From positions 22,514-86,513 of the forward strand of contig NZ_JBOITM010000077.1 in assembly GCF_050717535.1 (NCBI RefSeq): a stretch of DNA of 64,000 nucleotides, written 5' to 3'. Source of the DNA: Clostridium_AD sp050717535. GTDB lineage: Bacteria; Bacillota; Clostridia; Clostridiales; Clostridiaceae. Numbering within the stretch: position 1 is the stretch's first letter; each line of letters starts with the position of its first letter. Positions 8,459 through 17,968 of the stretch are shown here, piece by piece. The notes beneath the pieces are model-generated. The model searched no databases. It saw only the letters and a list, made by a program, of their open reading frames with translations, and was not told the origin of the DNA. The translations under genes were made by a program, and so were the position numbers.

Positions 8459-9367
8459 ATGTTAAAAATATTACTTTTTATATCAATTTTAATTATTATA
8501 GCTATTTTTATTATAGGGTGGCATTTTTCTAGTATAATTATACATCCTAAGGTTGCAAAGTATAATTATACTTATGATTATGAAGTGGAAAAAGGGGAGA
8601 TTGAAGTAAAAACATTAAATGACTTGGAAAAACAAGAAGTATATATAGATTCTCAGTATGGCTATAAAATTCACGGATTTTTCTTTCCTAATAAAGATTC
8701 AAAAAAAATCATAATCTTGTGTCATGGAATAACCTGGAGTTTATATGGTTCTGTTAAATATATGGATATTTTTTTAAAAAGAGGTTTTGCTGTCTTTATT
8801 TATGATCATAGAAATCATGGCCTAAGTGGAGGAGGGGACACTTCTTTTGGGTATTATGAAAAGTTTGATCTGAGAAAATGTACAGATTGGCTATATAACA
8901 AATTAGGAAGTGATATAACGGTAGGTTTGCATGGCGAGTCTATGGGGGCTGGTACAGTTCTTCAAAATATTGCAATAGACCCACGAATTAAGTTTTGTAT
9001 AGATGACTGTGGATACTCTGATGCACAAGATTTATTTAAACATAGATTAGAAAAAGATTATAATATTAGAAAATTTCCTTTGGTGAAATTAGCGAGTAAA
9101 ATCAGTAAAATGAGAGTTGGATGGGATTTTAAGGATGTATCACCTATAACTACTTTATCTAAAATAGAAATACCAATATTGTTTATTCATGGTGAAGAGG
9201 ATGATTATGTACCAACTTATATGTGTAAACAAATGTACTCTGTAAAAAAGGGCTATAAAGAGATATATATTGTTCCCGGTGCCGGTCATGCAGAAGCATA
9301 TTGGAAGAACAAAGATAAATATGAAAAAAAAGTTGATGGATTTTTGAAAGCTATAAATATAATATAA
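8459..9367 (+). CDS. Alpha/beta hydrolase with N-terminal membrane helix
   Basis: This is a 302-residue hydrolase with one N-terminal transmembrane helix (about 4-24) that would tether the enzyme to the membrane, probably facing outward. The catalytic set is complete: oxyanion region LCHGITW, nucleophile elbow GESMGAG with S161, acid within GEEDDYVP (D248 or D249) and GAGHAE with H277. It resembles the YqkD/Bem46-type family. The substrate is unknown; esters or peptidase-like roles are both possible. AAGGAGATGCTAAA precedes the ATG. The preceding pulA is on the same strand, but a hairpin separates them. Confidence 0.85.
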   Translation: MLKILLFISILIIIAIFIIGWHFSSIIIHPKVAKYNYTYDYEVEKGEIEVKTLNDLEKQEVYIDSQYGYKIHGFFFPNKDSKKIIILCHGITWSLYGSVKYMDIFLKRGFAVFIYDHRNHGLSGGGDTSFGYYEKFDLRKCTDWLYNKLGSDITVGLHGESMGAGTVLQNIAIDPRIKFCIDDCGYSDAQDLFKHRLEKDYNIRKFPLVKLASKISKMRVGWDFKDVSPITTLSKIEIPILFIHGEEDDYVPTYMCKQMYSVKKGYKEIYIVPGAGHAEAYWKNKDKYEKKVDGFLKAINII

Positions 9368-9457
9368 GCTGGGATAGCTATGCAATTTCCACTGAAGTTT
9401 GAACAATTTCACAGTAGTGTGATATACTGAGACTACAAGTAAAATTATAAATAACGT

Positions 9458-9483
9458 ACCACCTTTATTAGGGTGGTTTTTAT
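9458..9483 (+). terminator. Intrinsic terminator
   Basis: accacc...gggtggt hairpin followed by TTTTTAT, placed between the hydrolase and the methyltransferase gene. Confidence 0.75.
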
Positions 9484-9509
9484 ATTGTAGAAAGGGAGGT
9501 TTTTGTTTA

Positions 9510-10454
9510 ATGTTTCAGTTACCACAGAATGATATGAAGTATTTATACACAACAAACTATTCTAAAGATGAAGAAAGTCTATGCAAAATGGAAACAAAGT
9601 GCCTCTTTAATAAGCCTCTTGATGGAAAGCACATATTTTCTGATATTTATGTAGAGCCATCAAGAAGTCCTTTTATAAAAAAATGCATTTCCATAATGTA
9701 TACTGGAGACACAATGAAGCAAATTATTGATCAAATTGTTATGGACAAACTTACTAGTACAGATTATAAGGTTGCTTATATCAATGCTGCTGATGAAATC
9801 ATGGGTTTTCATGAAGGACGTAGTATTGAATTCGAAGTGGGATTTAATATACTTGGAGAAGCTGAAATGAAAAATCCTAAAATCACCTTTGGTATTACAA
9901 AAATAGATAATAAATGGATGTTTGGTGAAATTGAAAGCAATACGTCAGACTGGTTATTTCATAACAAAAAACCTTTTTCATATTCTAATGCTCTAAAGGT
10001 GAATGTTTGTAGAGCACTAGTTAACATAGCAGTAGGTAATAATCTAGATTTAAGCGTTGTAGACCCCTGTTGTGGAATCGGAACTGTACTAATTGAAGCT
10101 ATTTCAATGGGAATTAACATTAGCGGGTATGAGATAAATCCCTTTATAGGTAAAAATGCCAAAACAAACCTTAGATATTTTGGATATGAAGACGTGATAA
10201 CTATTGGTGACATGAATGATATTAAACATAAGTATAACGTGGCCATAGTTGATCTTCCATATGGAATATTTACACAAATTACCACAGGTGAGCAGTTAGC
10301 TATTATGGATAGTGCTCGTAGAATAGCTGATAAAATGGTGATTATTACATTTGATGACATGGAGCAGCAAATAACCTCCGTTGGGTTCAATATAGATGAT
10401 AGATGTACTGTTTCTAAAGGAACCTTTATAAGACATATATTTATTTGCAGTTAA
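9510..10454 (+). CDS. TRM11-like SAM-dependent RNA methyltransferase
   Basis: This 314-residue protein has the layout of the UPF0020/TRM11 group. The N-terminal part resembles a THUMP-like RNA-binding region. The C-terminal half is a Rossmann methyltransferase with VDPCCGIGTVLIEA (motif I, residues about 188-201) and VDLPYG (motif IV, about 248-253). Motif IV reads DLPYG where many relatives have DPPYG or NPPY, a mild variation. The likely product is N2-methylguanosine in tRNA, but this is family inference. GGGAGG lies about ten bases before the ATG. Confidence 0.8.
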   Translation: MFQLPQNDMKYLYTTNYSKDEESLCKMETKCLFNKPLDGKHIFSDIYVEPSRSPFIKKCISIMYTGDTMKQIIDQIVMDKLTSTDYKVAYINAADEIMGFHEGRSIEFEVGFNILGEAEMKNPKITFGITKIDNKWMFGEIESNTSDWLFHNKKPFSYSNALKVNVCRALVNIAVGNNLDLSVVDPCCGIGTVLIEAISMGINISGYEINPFIGKNAKTNLRYFGYEDVITIGDMNDIKHKYNVAIVDLPYGIFTQITTGEQLAIMDSARRIADKMVIITFDDMEQQITSVGFNIDDRCTVSKGTFIRHIFICS

Positions 10455-10555
10455 CAATTCCTTGATTTGCGGTCAGCGGGTCTTGTAGAATAAGTGTGAA
10501 CTGAGGACAAGCGAAAGGATTGAGTCAATAGACAAAATGCAGGGAGGGATTAATT

Positions 10556-10861
10556 ATGGCAAAAAAAAATAGTACAAACAACAATCTTTTATATAATACC
10601 AAGGCAAATGCTTCACCACAAATATACTCTCTATTCATAAAATTAGTAAACGAGGATAAAGAAAAATTAGCACAATTAGTGATAAAAGTTGATTATTTAT
10701 TAGAATATGCAAGTTCTTGCATAAAGCAAAAGGACTTTGATGGAGCTAAGGAAGGTCTAAAAATGGCTGAAAGTAGAATAGATATTTTGAAAGGCGAAAA
10801 AGTAGATACGAAACATCTAGAATATCTATATGCTGGAATAGCTAAAAAGGCAAAAATATAA
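10556..10861 (+). CDS. Small helical protein of unknown function
   Basis: This 101-residue protein begins with a Lys/Asn-rich tail (MAKKNSTNNN) and continues as two or three amphipathic helices (LFIKLVNEDKEKLAQLVIKV; GAKEGLKMAESRIDILKGEK). There is no Cys, signal peptide or membrane helix. GGGAGGGATTA precedes the ATG. It has its own terminator. I do not recognise the family. The helical-hairpin look resembles small clostridial coat or scaffolding proteins, but that is a guess. Confidence 0.6.
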   Translation: MAKKNSTNNNLLYNTKANASPQIYSLFIKLVNEDKEKLAQLVIKVDYLLEYASSCIKQKDFDGAKEGLKMAESRIDILKGEKVDTKHLEYLYAGIAKKAKI

Positions 10862-10912
10862 TGGAGTAAGCATATTTGATTACATTTAAATATGCTTACT
10901 CCATTTTTTTTA
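10861..10912. terminator. Strong bidirectional terminator
   Basis: Perfect 17-bp arms (10861-10877, 10888-10904) followed by T7. It serves the 101-residue gene and probably the convergent DUF5670-like genes. Confidence 0.85.
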
Positions 10913-10950
10913 TTTTAGTGTTTATTTATGTCCTTTAATTTAATAGTTTC

Positions 10951-11103
10951 TTACCTGATTTTTTTCCCTGAAATCCTATCTACTATAAAAACTATTGCAG
11001 CTACTATAAGTAACGTATTAATCATACCGCCGCCAATTTTAAATATAAGACCCAAAGCCCAAAAGAATACAACTATTCCGCCTAACCAACGTAAAAATCC
11101 CAT
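10951..11103 (-). CDS. DUF5670/lmo0937-like small membrane protein, copy A
   Basis: The complementary strand encodes 50 residues, MGFLRWLGGIVVFFWALGLI followed by FKIGGGMINTLLIVAAIVFI and a basic tail. Two short membrane helices joined by a Gly-rich turn match the lmo0937 family of tiny membrane proteins. AAAGGTAG lies upstream of the ATG. The role is unknown; relatives are often linked with envelope stress. It is a tandem copy of the gene at 11246-11401. Confidence 0.75.
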   Translation of the reverse strand: MGFLRWLGGIVVFFWALGLIFKIGGGMINTLLIVAAIVFIVDRISGKKIR

Positions 11104-11245
11104 ATAAAACACTACCTTTCACATATGAATTTATTAACTATATGTTCCAACATTATATCAATAAACTCATATATTTACAATAAGTTAGTGCTTTCTATGA
11201 TTTTAAAAAAAATGGCTAATCTTAGTCTATTTTTAGTACAATACT

Positions 11246-11401
11246 TTAGGAGATTCGTTTTCTTCCAAAGACCATATCTACTATGAAAACTATAGCAGCA
11301 ACTACAAGCAACAGATGTATCATACTTCCTCCAATTTTGAATATAAGTCCTAAGGCCCAAAAGAATACAACTATTCCGCCTAACCAGCGTAAAAACCCCA
11401 T
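11246..11401 (-). CDS. DUF5670/lmo0937-like small membrane protein, copy B
   Basis: This 51-residue protein is identical to copy A for its first 25 residues and differs mainly in the second helix and tail (SMIHLLLVVAAIVFIVD, then GRKRIS). Even the ribosome-site region (gtgaaaggtagtgt) is conserved, so the pair arose by a recent tandem duplication. It is upstream of copy A on the minus strand, and no terminator is visible between them, so they may be co-transcribed. Confidence 0.75.
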   Translation of the reverse strand: MGFLRWLGGIVVFFWALGLIFKIGGSMIHLLLVVAAIVFIVDMVFGRKRIS

Positions 11402-11613
11402 ATATTACACTACCTTTCACATATATATTTATTTGCTAGATCTATATATATTATAATAACCCCAATTTAGTTAAAATATGCGAAATGTTTTATATATAAA
11501 TTAGCTCTAGTGCTAGAAGATACCGATGTAAGTATGCGGCCTTAAAAAAGTTAGTAAGTATTCTAGTTTAATTTTGTTGTATAATATAATTAAACATAGG
11601 GTAGGGTGATGAG

Positions 11614-11937
11614 ATGTTTTTTAATAGTAAAAAGCGAAAAGAAGTAAAGGAAAACGAAGCGAGGCTTATGAGAATTAACGACTTCGAGGTAAGGTATGTA
11701 ACAACTAGAGACCCATATAAATATGGTGAATCTATAATAGGAAAGAGCTGTGTAATACATATTAACGATGGTGATTTTAGCATAACTAGTGGAAATAAGA
11801 TTATTTTCGCACATTCCATAGAAGGATTACAATGCTCTGAATTATTAAGTCAAGAAGGAGTAATACTCACTTATGTTGAGGATAAAACTGGAGAAAATAT
11901 AGAGGTTATGGCTTATTATAAGTACCATAGAAAATAA
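11614..11937 (+). CDS. Hypothetical 107-residue protein
   Basis: A charged N-terminus (MFFNSKKRKEVKENEARLM) is followed by a beta-strand-rich domain with IIGKSCVIHINDGDFSIT and KIIFAHSIEGLQCSEL, ending in MAYYKYHRK. The strand pattern would suit a PH-like or small beta-barrel fold (inference). There is no signal peptide or membrane helix. A weak purine-rich site (agggtaggg) precedes the ATG. I do not recognise the family. Confidence 0.6.
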   Translation: MFFNSKKRKEVKENEARLMRINDFEVRYVTTRDPYKYGESIIGKSCVIHINDGDFSITSGNKIIFAHSIEGLQCSELLSQEGVILTYVEDKTGENIEVMAYYKYHRK

Positions 11938-12352
11938 ATAGAATAAGGATAGCAAAAGCGATGAAATAGAAAACGTAAATAGCAATGCATCACAGTCAAC
12001 CATATAGTTCATCTAAGGCATCATAGCAGTCACAGGAATACGAATTATGATGTTAATGTTAAGCTCTGTGACCACGTTGACTAGCACTGTTATTATACCT
12101 ATGGAATTTTAACATTCACGTACCATCGCCCAAAAATCAAGTTATTGTTCAAGCAATAACTGATAGAACTCGAAAAACTCTATATGTATTCCAACCAATT
12201 TAAAAACCTGGAATCAATTTATATGTTTTAATTATAGACATATAAGGATATAATATTATTAACTTGTAAATTAATGAAAGATTAAGGTAAATTGATATAG
12301 TTTGTAGTTATTTTAAATAATAAAATTTTCATTGTAGAAAGGTGAAGTTAAA
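11938..12352. other. Intergenic stretch without a convincing gene
   Basis: No complete frame is supported in these 415 bases. A perfect hairpin, agttattg/caataact, sits near 12141-12162. Short protein-like pieces with many stops are seen on both strands, which may be the ghost of a decayed gene, but no family is recognisable. The DegV promoter presumably lies at the right end. Confidence 0.4.
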
Positions 12353-13219
12353 ATGAGTAAAATTGCACTTATTACGGACAGTACTTCAGATGTTGATAAG
12401 GAAATGATCCAAAAGTATGACCTAAAAGTACTTCCTCTAAGAATAATATATAAAGATAAAGAGTACATTGACAGAGTAACTATTACCCCAAAAGAGGTAT
12501 ATGATAATTTTGTATATGAAATTCCCTCAACGTCATTACCTTCAATGCAGGATATGGAAGACATGTATCTAAAGCTTGAGAAAGAGGGTTATACTCATGC
12601 AATAGCTGTTATTATATCTTCAAATTTATCAGGCACATACAATACATTGAGATTGGTAAGTGAAGGCCATTCATCTATAAATACCTGCGTTTTTGATTCT
12701 AAATCTCTAACTATTGGTGAAGCAGCCATTGTTGAAGAATGTGGAGAAATGATAAAAGACGGGAAAACTTTTGAGCAAATTGTAGAAGATCTTCCTGAAA
12801 TACAAAGTAGAGTTACGGTTTATTATGCAGTGGATACTCTTAAATATCTAATCAAAGGCGGGAGAATCGGAAAAGTTTCCGGTACTATTGGTGAAATATT
12901 AAATATAAAACCTATAATTTCCATTAATAACGAGGGTGTATACTATACTTATGCAAAGGCAAAGGGGAAAAAGAAAGCCATAAGCAAGCTAGTAGATATA
13001 GCACGAGAGGCTCTTGAGCTAAATCCTTGTAAAATTTGGGTTATGCATGGGGGTGCTTATGAAGAGGTGAAGGCTTTTTCTGAAACAATTGCGGCACTTC
13101 CCAACATTACGAGATTATCATTTGGAGAAATAAGCCCAGTAGCGGGAGTTCATACGGGCCCTGGTTTACTTGGGATTATTGTAGTAAAAGACCCCGTGAA
13201 AAAAACAAACAATATATAA
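12353..13219 (+). CDS. DegV family fatty-acid-binding protein
   Basis: This 288-residue DegV-fold protein binds a fatty acid. In FakB relatives it presents the acid to the kinase FakA for phospholipid synthesis. Hallmarks are the N-terminal ALITDSTSDV with the binding Thr/Ser, then ISSNLSGTYN, VDTLKYLIKGGRIGK, LNIKPIISI and the C-terminal GVHTGPGLLGI. Length is normal. AAAGGTGAAG precedes the ATG. No fakA is adjacent. A 103-residue gene follows 48 bases later on the same strand and could share the transcript. Confidence 0.92.
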   Translation: MSKIALITDSTSDVDKEMIQKYDLKVLPLRIIYKDKEYIDRVTITPKEVYDNFVYEIPSTSLPSMQDMEDMYLKLEKEGYTHAIAVIISSNLSGTYNTLRLVSEGHSSINTCVFDSKSLTIGEAAIVEECGEMIKDGKTFEQIVEDLPEIQSRVTVYYAVDTLKYLIKGGRIGKVSGTIGEILNIKPIISINNEGVYYTYAKAKGKKKAISKLVDIAREALELNPCKIWVMHGGAYEEVKAFSETIAALPNITRLSFGEISPVAGVHTGPGLLGIIVVKDPVKKTNNI

Positions 13220-13266
13220 CTTTAATAAAAATATGTCTAAAAAAGAAAATATTAAGGAGTGTCCTA

Positions 13267-13578
13267 ATGAAAATTGAAGATATAATGTCAGGAGATTTTT
13301 CTGAATATCCTGAAGATACACAAAAAATTATGAAAGAATATACTGAAAATCTACGAGAAGCTATAAAACAAGAATTAATAAAGGATATATCCTTTAACAT
13401 GCTTAAGGATATAGATAAAAGTAAGGATTATTTCATGAATGTTCTAACCGATATATTGGATAATGGGTATAAAGGTCTAAATAAAATGTCTACTCGGTCA
13501 CTTATAGATAAATATTTGGAAAAGAAAAATGAACAAGATTTTTTTCTTTTATTAGAAAAAGTTAATGAACAAGACTAA
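13267..13578 (+). CDS. Hypothetical helical protein downstream of degV
   Basis: This 103-residue acidic, helical protein starts MKIEDIMSGDFSEYPEDTQK. It contains no Cys and no membrane segment. AAGGAGTGTCC precedes the ATG. It lies 48 bases after degV with no terminator between, so co-transcription is likely. The terminator comes after it. The family is not recognised. Confidence 0.65.
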   Translation: MKIEDIMSGDFSEYPEDTQKIMKEYTENLREAIKQELIKDISFNMLKDIDKSKDYFMNVLTDILDNGYKGLNKMSTRSLIDKYLEKKNEQDFFLLLEKVNEQD

Positions 13579-13608
13579 TACTAAAATATCTTTGGAATTA
13601 TCTATACA

Positions 13609-13645
13609 AAAGCCATAAATCTTTTGATTTAATGGCCTTTTGTAG
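13609..13645. terminator. Bidirectional terminator
   Basis: An imperfect hairpin (aaagccataaatc with gatttaatggccttt) separates the convergent 103-residue gene and the MFS gene. Confidence 0.6.
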
Positions 13646-13646
13646 T

Positions 13647-14885
13647 TTAATAAATTCTTATTTTTAAAGACAAAAACAAATTAATAGCAGCAATGAATGC
13701 GGCAACAATAAAAACATATTGGTATCCCATAGTTGTCCATAATATACCGCCTACAAAAGGTATTGACATAGCAATTACATGATCAAAACTGGTACCTGCA
13801 GAAAGAGTAGGGATAACATCCTCAGGGCATATAGCAATTTTTTTTATATATGTAGACCTTGCCATTTCTACTACACTTAGTGAATTATCTATAACATAGC
13901 AGGCTGCAATAATAACTACAGCAATACTTGGAGATGCTAAATAATCTGCAAAGGAATACCCCATACAAATTACTATAAGAACTATTGCTTCTAGTGAAAG
14001 AACAAATCTTTCACCTTTTTTGTCTATAGCATTGCCAACAATGGTCCTTGTGAAAATGCTTAATACAGCTATTATTAATCCGAGTATTGCGAAAGTAGGA
14101 GGATCAACATTGTACTCTTTAATAAGTACCCAGGGTGCAAAGGTTAAAAAAATCTGCTTTCTTGCACCATTAACTACACTAAGACAATAATATAGTGTAT
14201 ATTTTTTCTTGAAAACAAGAGTTACCTTTTGTTTTTTAGGCTTTTTAGATTTCATTAGTCCAAGAAAAAAAGCAGCGAAAATGTAAAATACTGAGGCTAG
14301 CACAAAGGCTATTTGATAGGTAAGATTAAAGTACTTAAATCCAAACCACACAATTGCGTAGCCAACAATAGTTGCAATTAAGTTATATGCACTATATCTT
14401 CCTAGTCTTGCACCGTAATTTCCATGTTCAGAAAGATTCATTCCTATGCCAGCAGATAATGGCATAAAAATATGTGTACCAAGGCTTAGTAACATCATCC
14501 ATAAAAGCATAGATGCAAAAGAGGGAGAAAACAAACCTAGACCAAGCATTCCTAGTGCAGCAAATATCATCCCTACTATTGCTATTTTTATGTCACCAAG
14601 AAATGCTAGTACTCCGAGTACTACAACTATTAAAGCTCCTGGTAACTCACGAGGAAATTCTACAATACCTCTAGCAGAAGCTGTTAATTTATATGTATCG
14701 CTTAAAAAATTATTAAACACAGTTGTGTTAATACCACTTGCTATTCCAGTAAAAAGTCCTACTATTAAAAATAACTTAAAATCTCTATCGTTATTGAATT
14801 TGCTACATAAGTTTAAAAATTTTTCTTTCAACTTTTGTTTTTTTACTAACTTATCATCATTAAGTTTTTTTTCACTATCTATCAA
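13647..14885 (-). CDS. Major facilitator superfamily transporter
   Basis: This 412-residue MFS carrier has about twelve membrane helices after a Lys-rich cytoplasmic N-terminus, and a positively charged central loop (about residue 215) with KSKKPKKQK. It shows GARLGRYSAYN after helix 4-5 and DKKGERFVLSLE in the second half, typical MFS loop motifs. The substrate is unknown. The start appears to be TTG with GGGGGG about nine bases upstream. No ATG fits better. No regulator or enzyme sits beside it. Confidence 0.85.
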   Translation of the reverse strand: MIDSEKKLNDDKLVKKQKLKEKFLNLCSKFNNDRDFKLFLIVGLFTGIASGINTTVFNNFLSDTYKLTASARGIVEFPRELPGALIVVVLGVLAFLGDIKIAIVGMIFAALGMLGLGLFSPSFASMLLWMMLLSLGTHIFMPLSAGIGMNLSEHGNYGARLGRYSAYNLIATIVGYAIVWFGFKYFNLTYQIAFVLASVFYIFAAFFLGLMKSKKPKKQKVTLVFKKKYTLYYCLSVVNGARKQIFLTFAPWVLIKEYNVDPPTFAILGLIIAVLSIFTRTIVGNAIDKKGERFVLSLEAIVLIVICMGYSFADYLASPSIAVVIIAACYVIDNSLSVVEMARSTYIKKIAICPEDVIPTLSAGTSFDHVIAMSIPFVGGILWTTMGYQYVFIVAAFIAAINLFLSLKIRIY

Positions 14886-14985
14886 CCTTATAACCCCCCA
14901 TTCATTCTAACTGGATTAAGTATATTATAAAAAATATTAGAATTCAATAAATAACATTATTTAATAGAAAGTCAAATTAAGATGA

Positions 14986-15369
14986 CTAGTAATTAATAAC
15001 TATTTCTCCACTTAGAATTGTATCTTTAGCATCAGTCCAAGTAGCTTCAATTAAAAGATTTGTTTTTAATCCTGTTTTATAATTAAATGAAATCTCTTTA
15101 TCATGGACCATATGATAGTTCTCGTAAACAGTCAAATTTTTGTTGGCTTTGTCTCTAATAATAATTGTCCAAGTTCCATTTTGAGGTTGATAAATTTTAG
15201 CGGTAATAGTTAAGGTGGACCAAAAGGTATTACTAACTCCGGTTTCATAAAACCCTTTTCCATTGTAAATATTCATTGTGAAACTTTGTTGAATACTATC
15301 ATTATTTGTTACAGCCTCTTCACTAGATTCTGAAATTTTATTTTTTATACTATTTACAAATTTTTTCAT
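14986..15369 (-). CDS. Hypothetical beta-rich protein
   Basis: This 127-residue protein has a short basic N-terminus (MKKFVNSIKNKI) that is not a signal peptide. A strand-rich domain follows with NGTWTIIIRDKANKNLTVY and GLKTNLLIEATWTDAK, suggesting a beta-sandwich. AAGGAGAAAATTC precedes the ATG. It stands alone, and its function is not recognised. Confidence 0.6.
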   Translation of the reverse strand: MKKFVNSIKNKISESSEEAVTNNDSIQQSFTMNIYNGKGFYETGVSNTFWSTLTITAKIYQPQNGTWTIIIRDKANKNLTVYENYHMVHDKEISFNYKTGLKTNLLIEATWTDAKDTILSGEIVINY

Positions 15370-15673
15370 GAATTTTCTCCTTATTTATTATTTTCTAGCA
15401 AATTTTAAAAAATAAAATACTAAGCTTTTTTTAAAAAAGTTTATTATGTTCTTATTATATGTAAGTATAGACGAAATGTTATTCTTATAAAAATGCTTTT
15501 TCTACAAAAGTACAGTTAATAATTACTTATAATATTAAGTGAAATATAGTTCATATAAAATAAGGTAAATATTAAAATTAATATTTTGAAAGAAATAAAT
15601 CGTAAAGAATGCTATAATTATATTTTGAATTAAATATCGAGATTTAAGATTAAAGTAAAAGAAGGTGGAAATA
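15370..15673. other. Divergent promoter region of the beta-rich gene and ygiQ
   Basis: An AT-rich 300-base spacer. A short hairpin (aagcttttttt/aaaaaagttt, near 15421-15442) and several TATAAT-like hexamers (for example near 15615) are present. Nothing more specific can be supported. Confidence 0.4.
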
Positions 15674-17683
15674 ATGACGGATAATAAATATTTACCAATT
15701 AGTATGAGTGATATTATAGATAGAGGTTGGACTGAGTTAGATTTTATTATAGTTACTGGTGATGCATATGTAGATCATCATAGTTTTGGAACAGCAATAA
15801 TTTCAAGAGTTCTAGAAAGCGAGGGCTATAAAGTAGGAATAATAGCTCAACCTGATTGGAAGGATACAGAAGACTTCAAGAAACTTGGCAAACCAAGGCT
15901 AGGATTCTTAGTTAATGCTGGTAATATGGATTCTATGGTTAATCATTATACCGTAAGCAAGAAAGTAAGAGAAAAAGATTTGTATTCTCCTGGTGCAAAG
16001 ATGGGCCTTAGGCCTGACAGAGCAACAATAGTATACTGCAATAAAATAAGAGAAGCATATAAAGGTATTCCTCTTATTATTGGAGGAATAGAGGCAAGTT
16101 TAAGACGGTTTGCACATTATGATTATTGGAGTGACAAGGTAAGAAAGTCTATGCTAATAGATAGTGGAGCGGATTTACTAATATTTGGCATGGGAGAGAA
16201 ACAAGTTGTTAACGTTGCAAATAAATTAAATGAAGGTATAGATATAAAAGACATTACTGGCATTCTTGGAACTTGTTATGTAACAGAGAATATAGAAAAT
16301 ATAGGTGACCATGTTGAAATAGCATCTTATAAGGAAGTTTGCAATGATAAGAAAAAATATGCAGAGGCTTTTAAAATACAGTATGATGAGCAAGACCCTA
16401 TTAGGGGTGGTGTTATAGTACAAAAGCATACTAATAAGTATCTTGTACAAAACAAACCAGAAATGCCTCTTACTAGGGAAGAATTAGATGTTGTTTATGG
16501 TTTGCCCTACCAAAGAAATTATCATCCTATGTATGAAAAGCTTGGTGGAATTCCAGCTATAGAGGAAGTTCAGTTCAGTTTAGTTAGTTCAAGAGGATGT
16601 TTTGGTAGCTGTGCTTTTTGCGCCATAACCTTTCATCAAGGTAGAATTGTGCAAAGTAGAAGTGAAAAATCGTTAATTGATGAAGCGGTAGAAATTACAA
16701 AATTAAAGGGATATAAAGGATATATCCATGATGTAGGAGGGCCTACTGCCAATTTTAGAAAGCCGGCATGCGATAAACAATTAAAAGTAGGTGCTTGCAA
16801 AGATAAGCAATGTTTACATCCTGCCCCATGCAAAAATTTAAATGTTGATCATATGGAGTATTTAAACGTACTTCGATCGCTTAGAGAATTACCAAATGTT
16901 AAAAGAGTTTTTGTACGTTCAGGATTACGTTATGACTATATTATGGCAGACAAAAATGATACCTTCTTTAATGAACTTATTGAGCACCATGTTAGTGGTC
17001 AGCTAAAAGTTGCACCAGAGCATGTTTCTCACAAAGTTTTAAAATTCATGGGCAAACCAGCTGGGAAAACTTATGATAAATTCAGAGAAAAATTTTATAA
17101 GGCTACTGAAAAAATAGGAAAGAAACAATATCTTATTCCTTATTTAATGTCTAGCCACCCAGGATGCAACATGAGTTCAGCTGTAGAACTAGCTGAATAT
17201 CTTAGGGATACTAATTATCAACCTGAACAAGTTCAAGATTTTTATCCAACCCCTGGAACACCATCAACAACCATGTTTTATACAGGGCTTGATCCAGAAA
17301 CACTACAAGAAGTTCATGTACCTAAAACAAAGCATGAAAAAGCTATGCAAAGAGCATTGCTTCAATATAGAGATCCTATGAAATATGATTTAGTATATTC
17401 AGCCTTAATAGAAGCAAACAGGGAAGATTTAATTGGTTACGGACCTAAGTGTTTAATAAAACCAAGGGGTCAAAAAAATATGGAACATTTAAATACATCA
17501 AATACAAAACCAAAACAGCAAAAGGGCAGAGAAAAAGGAAAAACTGTAAAAAGTAAGCCTAAAGATAATTCTGTAGATAAAAACTATACAAAGAAAAACA
17601 AACCTACAATAGCTGGGAATAAGGTAACTTTTGGAAGCAGACAGGAAAACAAAAATAAAGCAAAAAACAATAAAAGAAAATAG
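15674..17683 (+). CDS. ygiQ: YgiQ family radical SAM protein
   Basis: This is a UPF0313/YgiQ radical-SAM enzyme of unknown substrate, 669 residues. The N-terminal cobalamin-binding-like region has the family's DAYVDHHSFG and GGIEASLRRFAHYDYW. The radical-SAM cluster is RGCFGSCAFCAI (C309, C313, C316) and is followed by the family block DVGGPTANF. The C-terminal 70 residues are a Lys/Asn-rich tail. A longer reading from GTG at 15665 is possible, but AAGGTGG just before the ATG at 15674 makes that the better start. It is monocistronic with its own terminator. Confidence 0.92.
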   Translation: MTDNKYLPISMSDIIDRGWTELDFIIVTGDAYVDHHSFGTAIISRVLESEGYKVGIIAQPDWKDTEDFKKLGKPRLGFLVNAGNMDSMVNHYTVSKKVREKDLYSPGAKMGLRPDRATIVYCNKIREAYKGIPLIIGGIEASLRRFAHYDYWSDKVRKSMLIDSGADLLIFGMGEKQVVNVANKLNEGIDIKDITGILGTCYVTENIENIGDHVEIASYKEVCNDKKKYAEAFKIQYDEQDPIRGGVIVQKHTNKYLVQNKPEMPLTREELDVVYGLPYQRNYHPMYEKLGGIPAIEEVQFSLVSSRGCFGSCAFCAITFHQGRIVQSRSEKSLIDEAVEITKLKGYKGYIHDVGGPTANFRKPACDKQLKVGACKDKQCLHPAPCKNLNVDHMEYLNVLRSLRELPNVKRVFVRSGLRYDYIMADKNDTFFNELIEHHVSGQLKVAPEHVSHKVLKFMGKPAGKTYDKFREKFYKATEKIGKKQYLIPYLMSSHPGCNMSSAVELAEYLRDTNYQPEQVQDFYPTPGTPSTTMFYTGLDPETLQEVHVPKTKHEKAMQRALLQYRDPMKYDLVYSALIEANREDLIGYGPKCLIKPRGQKNMEHLNTSNTKPKQQKGREKGKTVKSKPKDNSVDKNYTKKNKPTIAGNKVTFGSRQENKNKAKNNKRK

Positions 17684-17694
17684 TGTACTATAAT

Positions 17695-17732
17695 AAATAC
17701 CTACATCCATGTCATGGATGTAGGTATTTATT
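17695..17732. terminator. Terminator after ygiQ
   Basis: Perfect 16-bp arms (17695-17710, 17714-17729) around a 3-base loop. It can also serve the convergent small gene. Confidence 0.85.
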
Positions 17733-17779
17733 AATTTAAAGTAGCAAATCACTATTCCTTTAAAATAATTGGAATCTTA

Positions 17780-17968
17780 CTATACCTCAACTTTAACTAT
17801 TTTGTTAATACCTTCTTCTTCTACTAGTTCACTTTTGCTGATGCCTTTTCTAAAATATCTAATTTGTTTATATTTAACTTTGTTCATCTCAAAATCTAAA
17901 ACATCGATTCTATCGCCTTTATAAATAACAGCTTCTTTACTACCTTTTAAAAACACGTGTACTTCCAT
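17780..17968 (-). CDS. Hypothetical 62-residue protein
   Basis: A short charged protein begins MEVHVFLKGSKEAVIYKGDR and looks like a small five-strand barrel. The nearest ribosome site (AAAGGAG) is about 30 bases upstream of this ATG with a small hairpin between, so either translation is hairpin-bridged or the start is wrong. The family is not recognised. Confidence 0.45.
   Translation of the reverse strand: MEVHVFLKGSKEAVIYKGDRIDVLDFEMNKVKYKQIRYFRKGISKSELVEEEGINKIVKVEV

Noticed and set aside
11938..12352. A decayed protein gene in the spacer before degV
   Set aside because: Short protein-like pieces occur on both strands but with many stops and no recognisable family.
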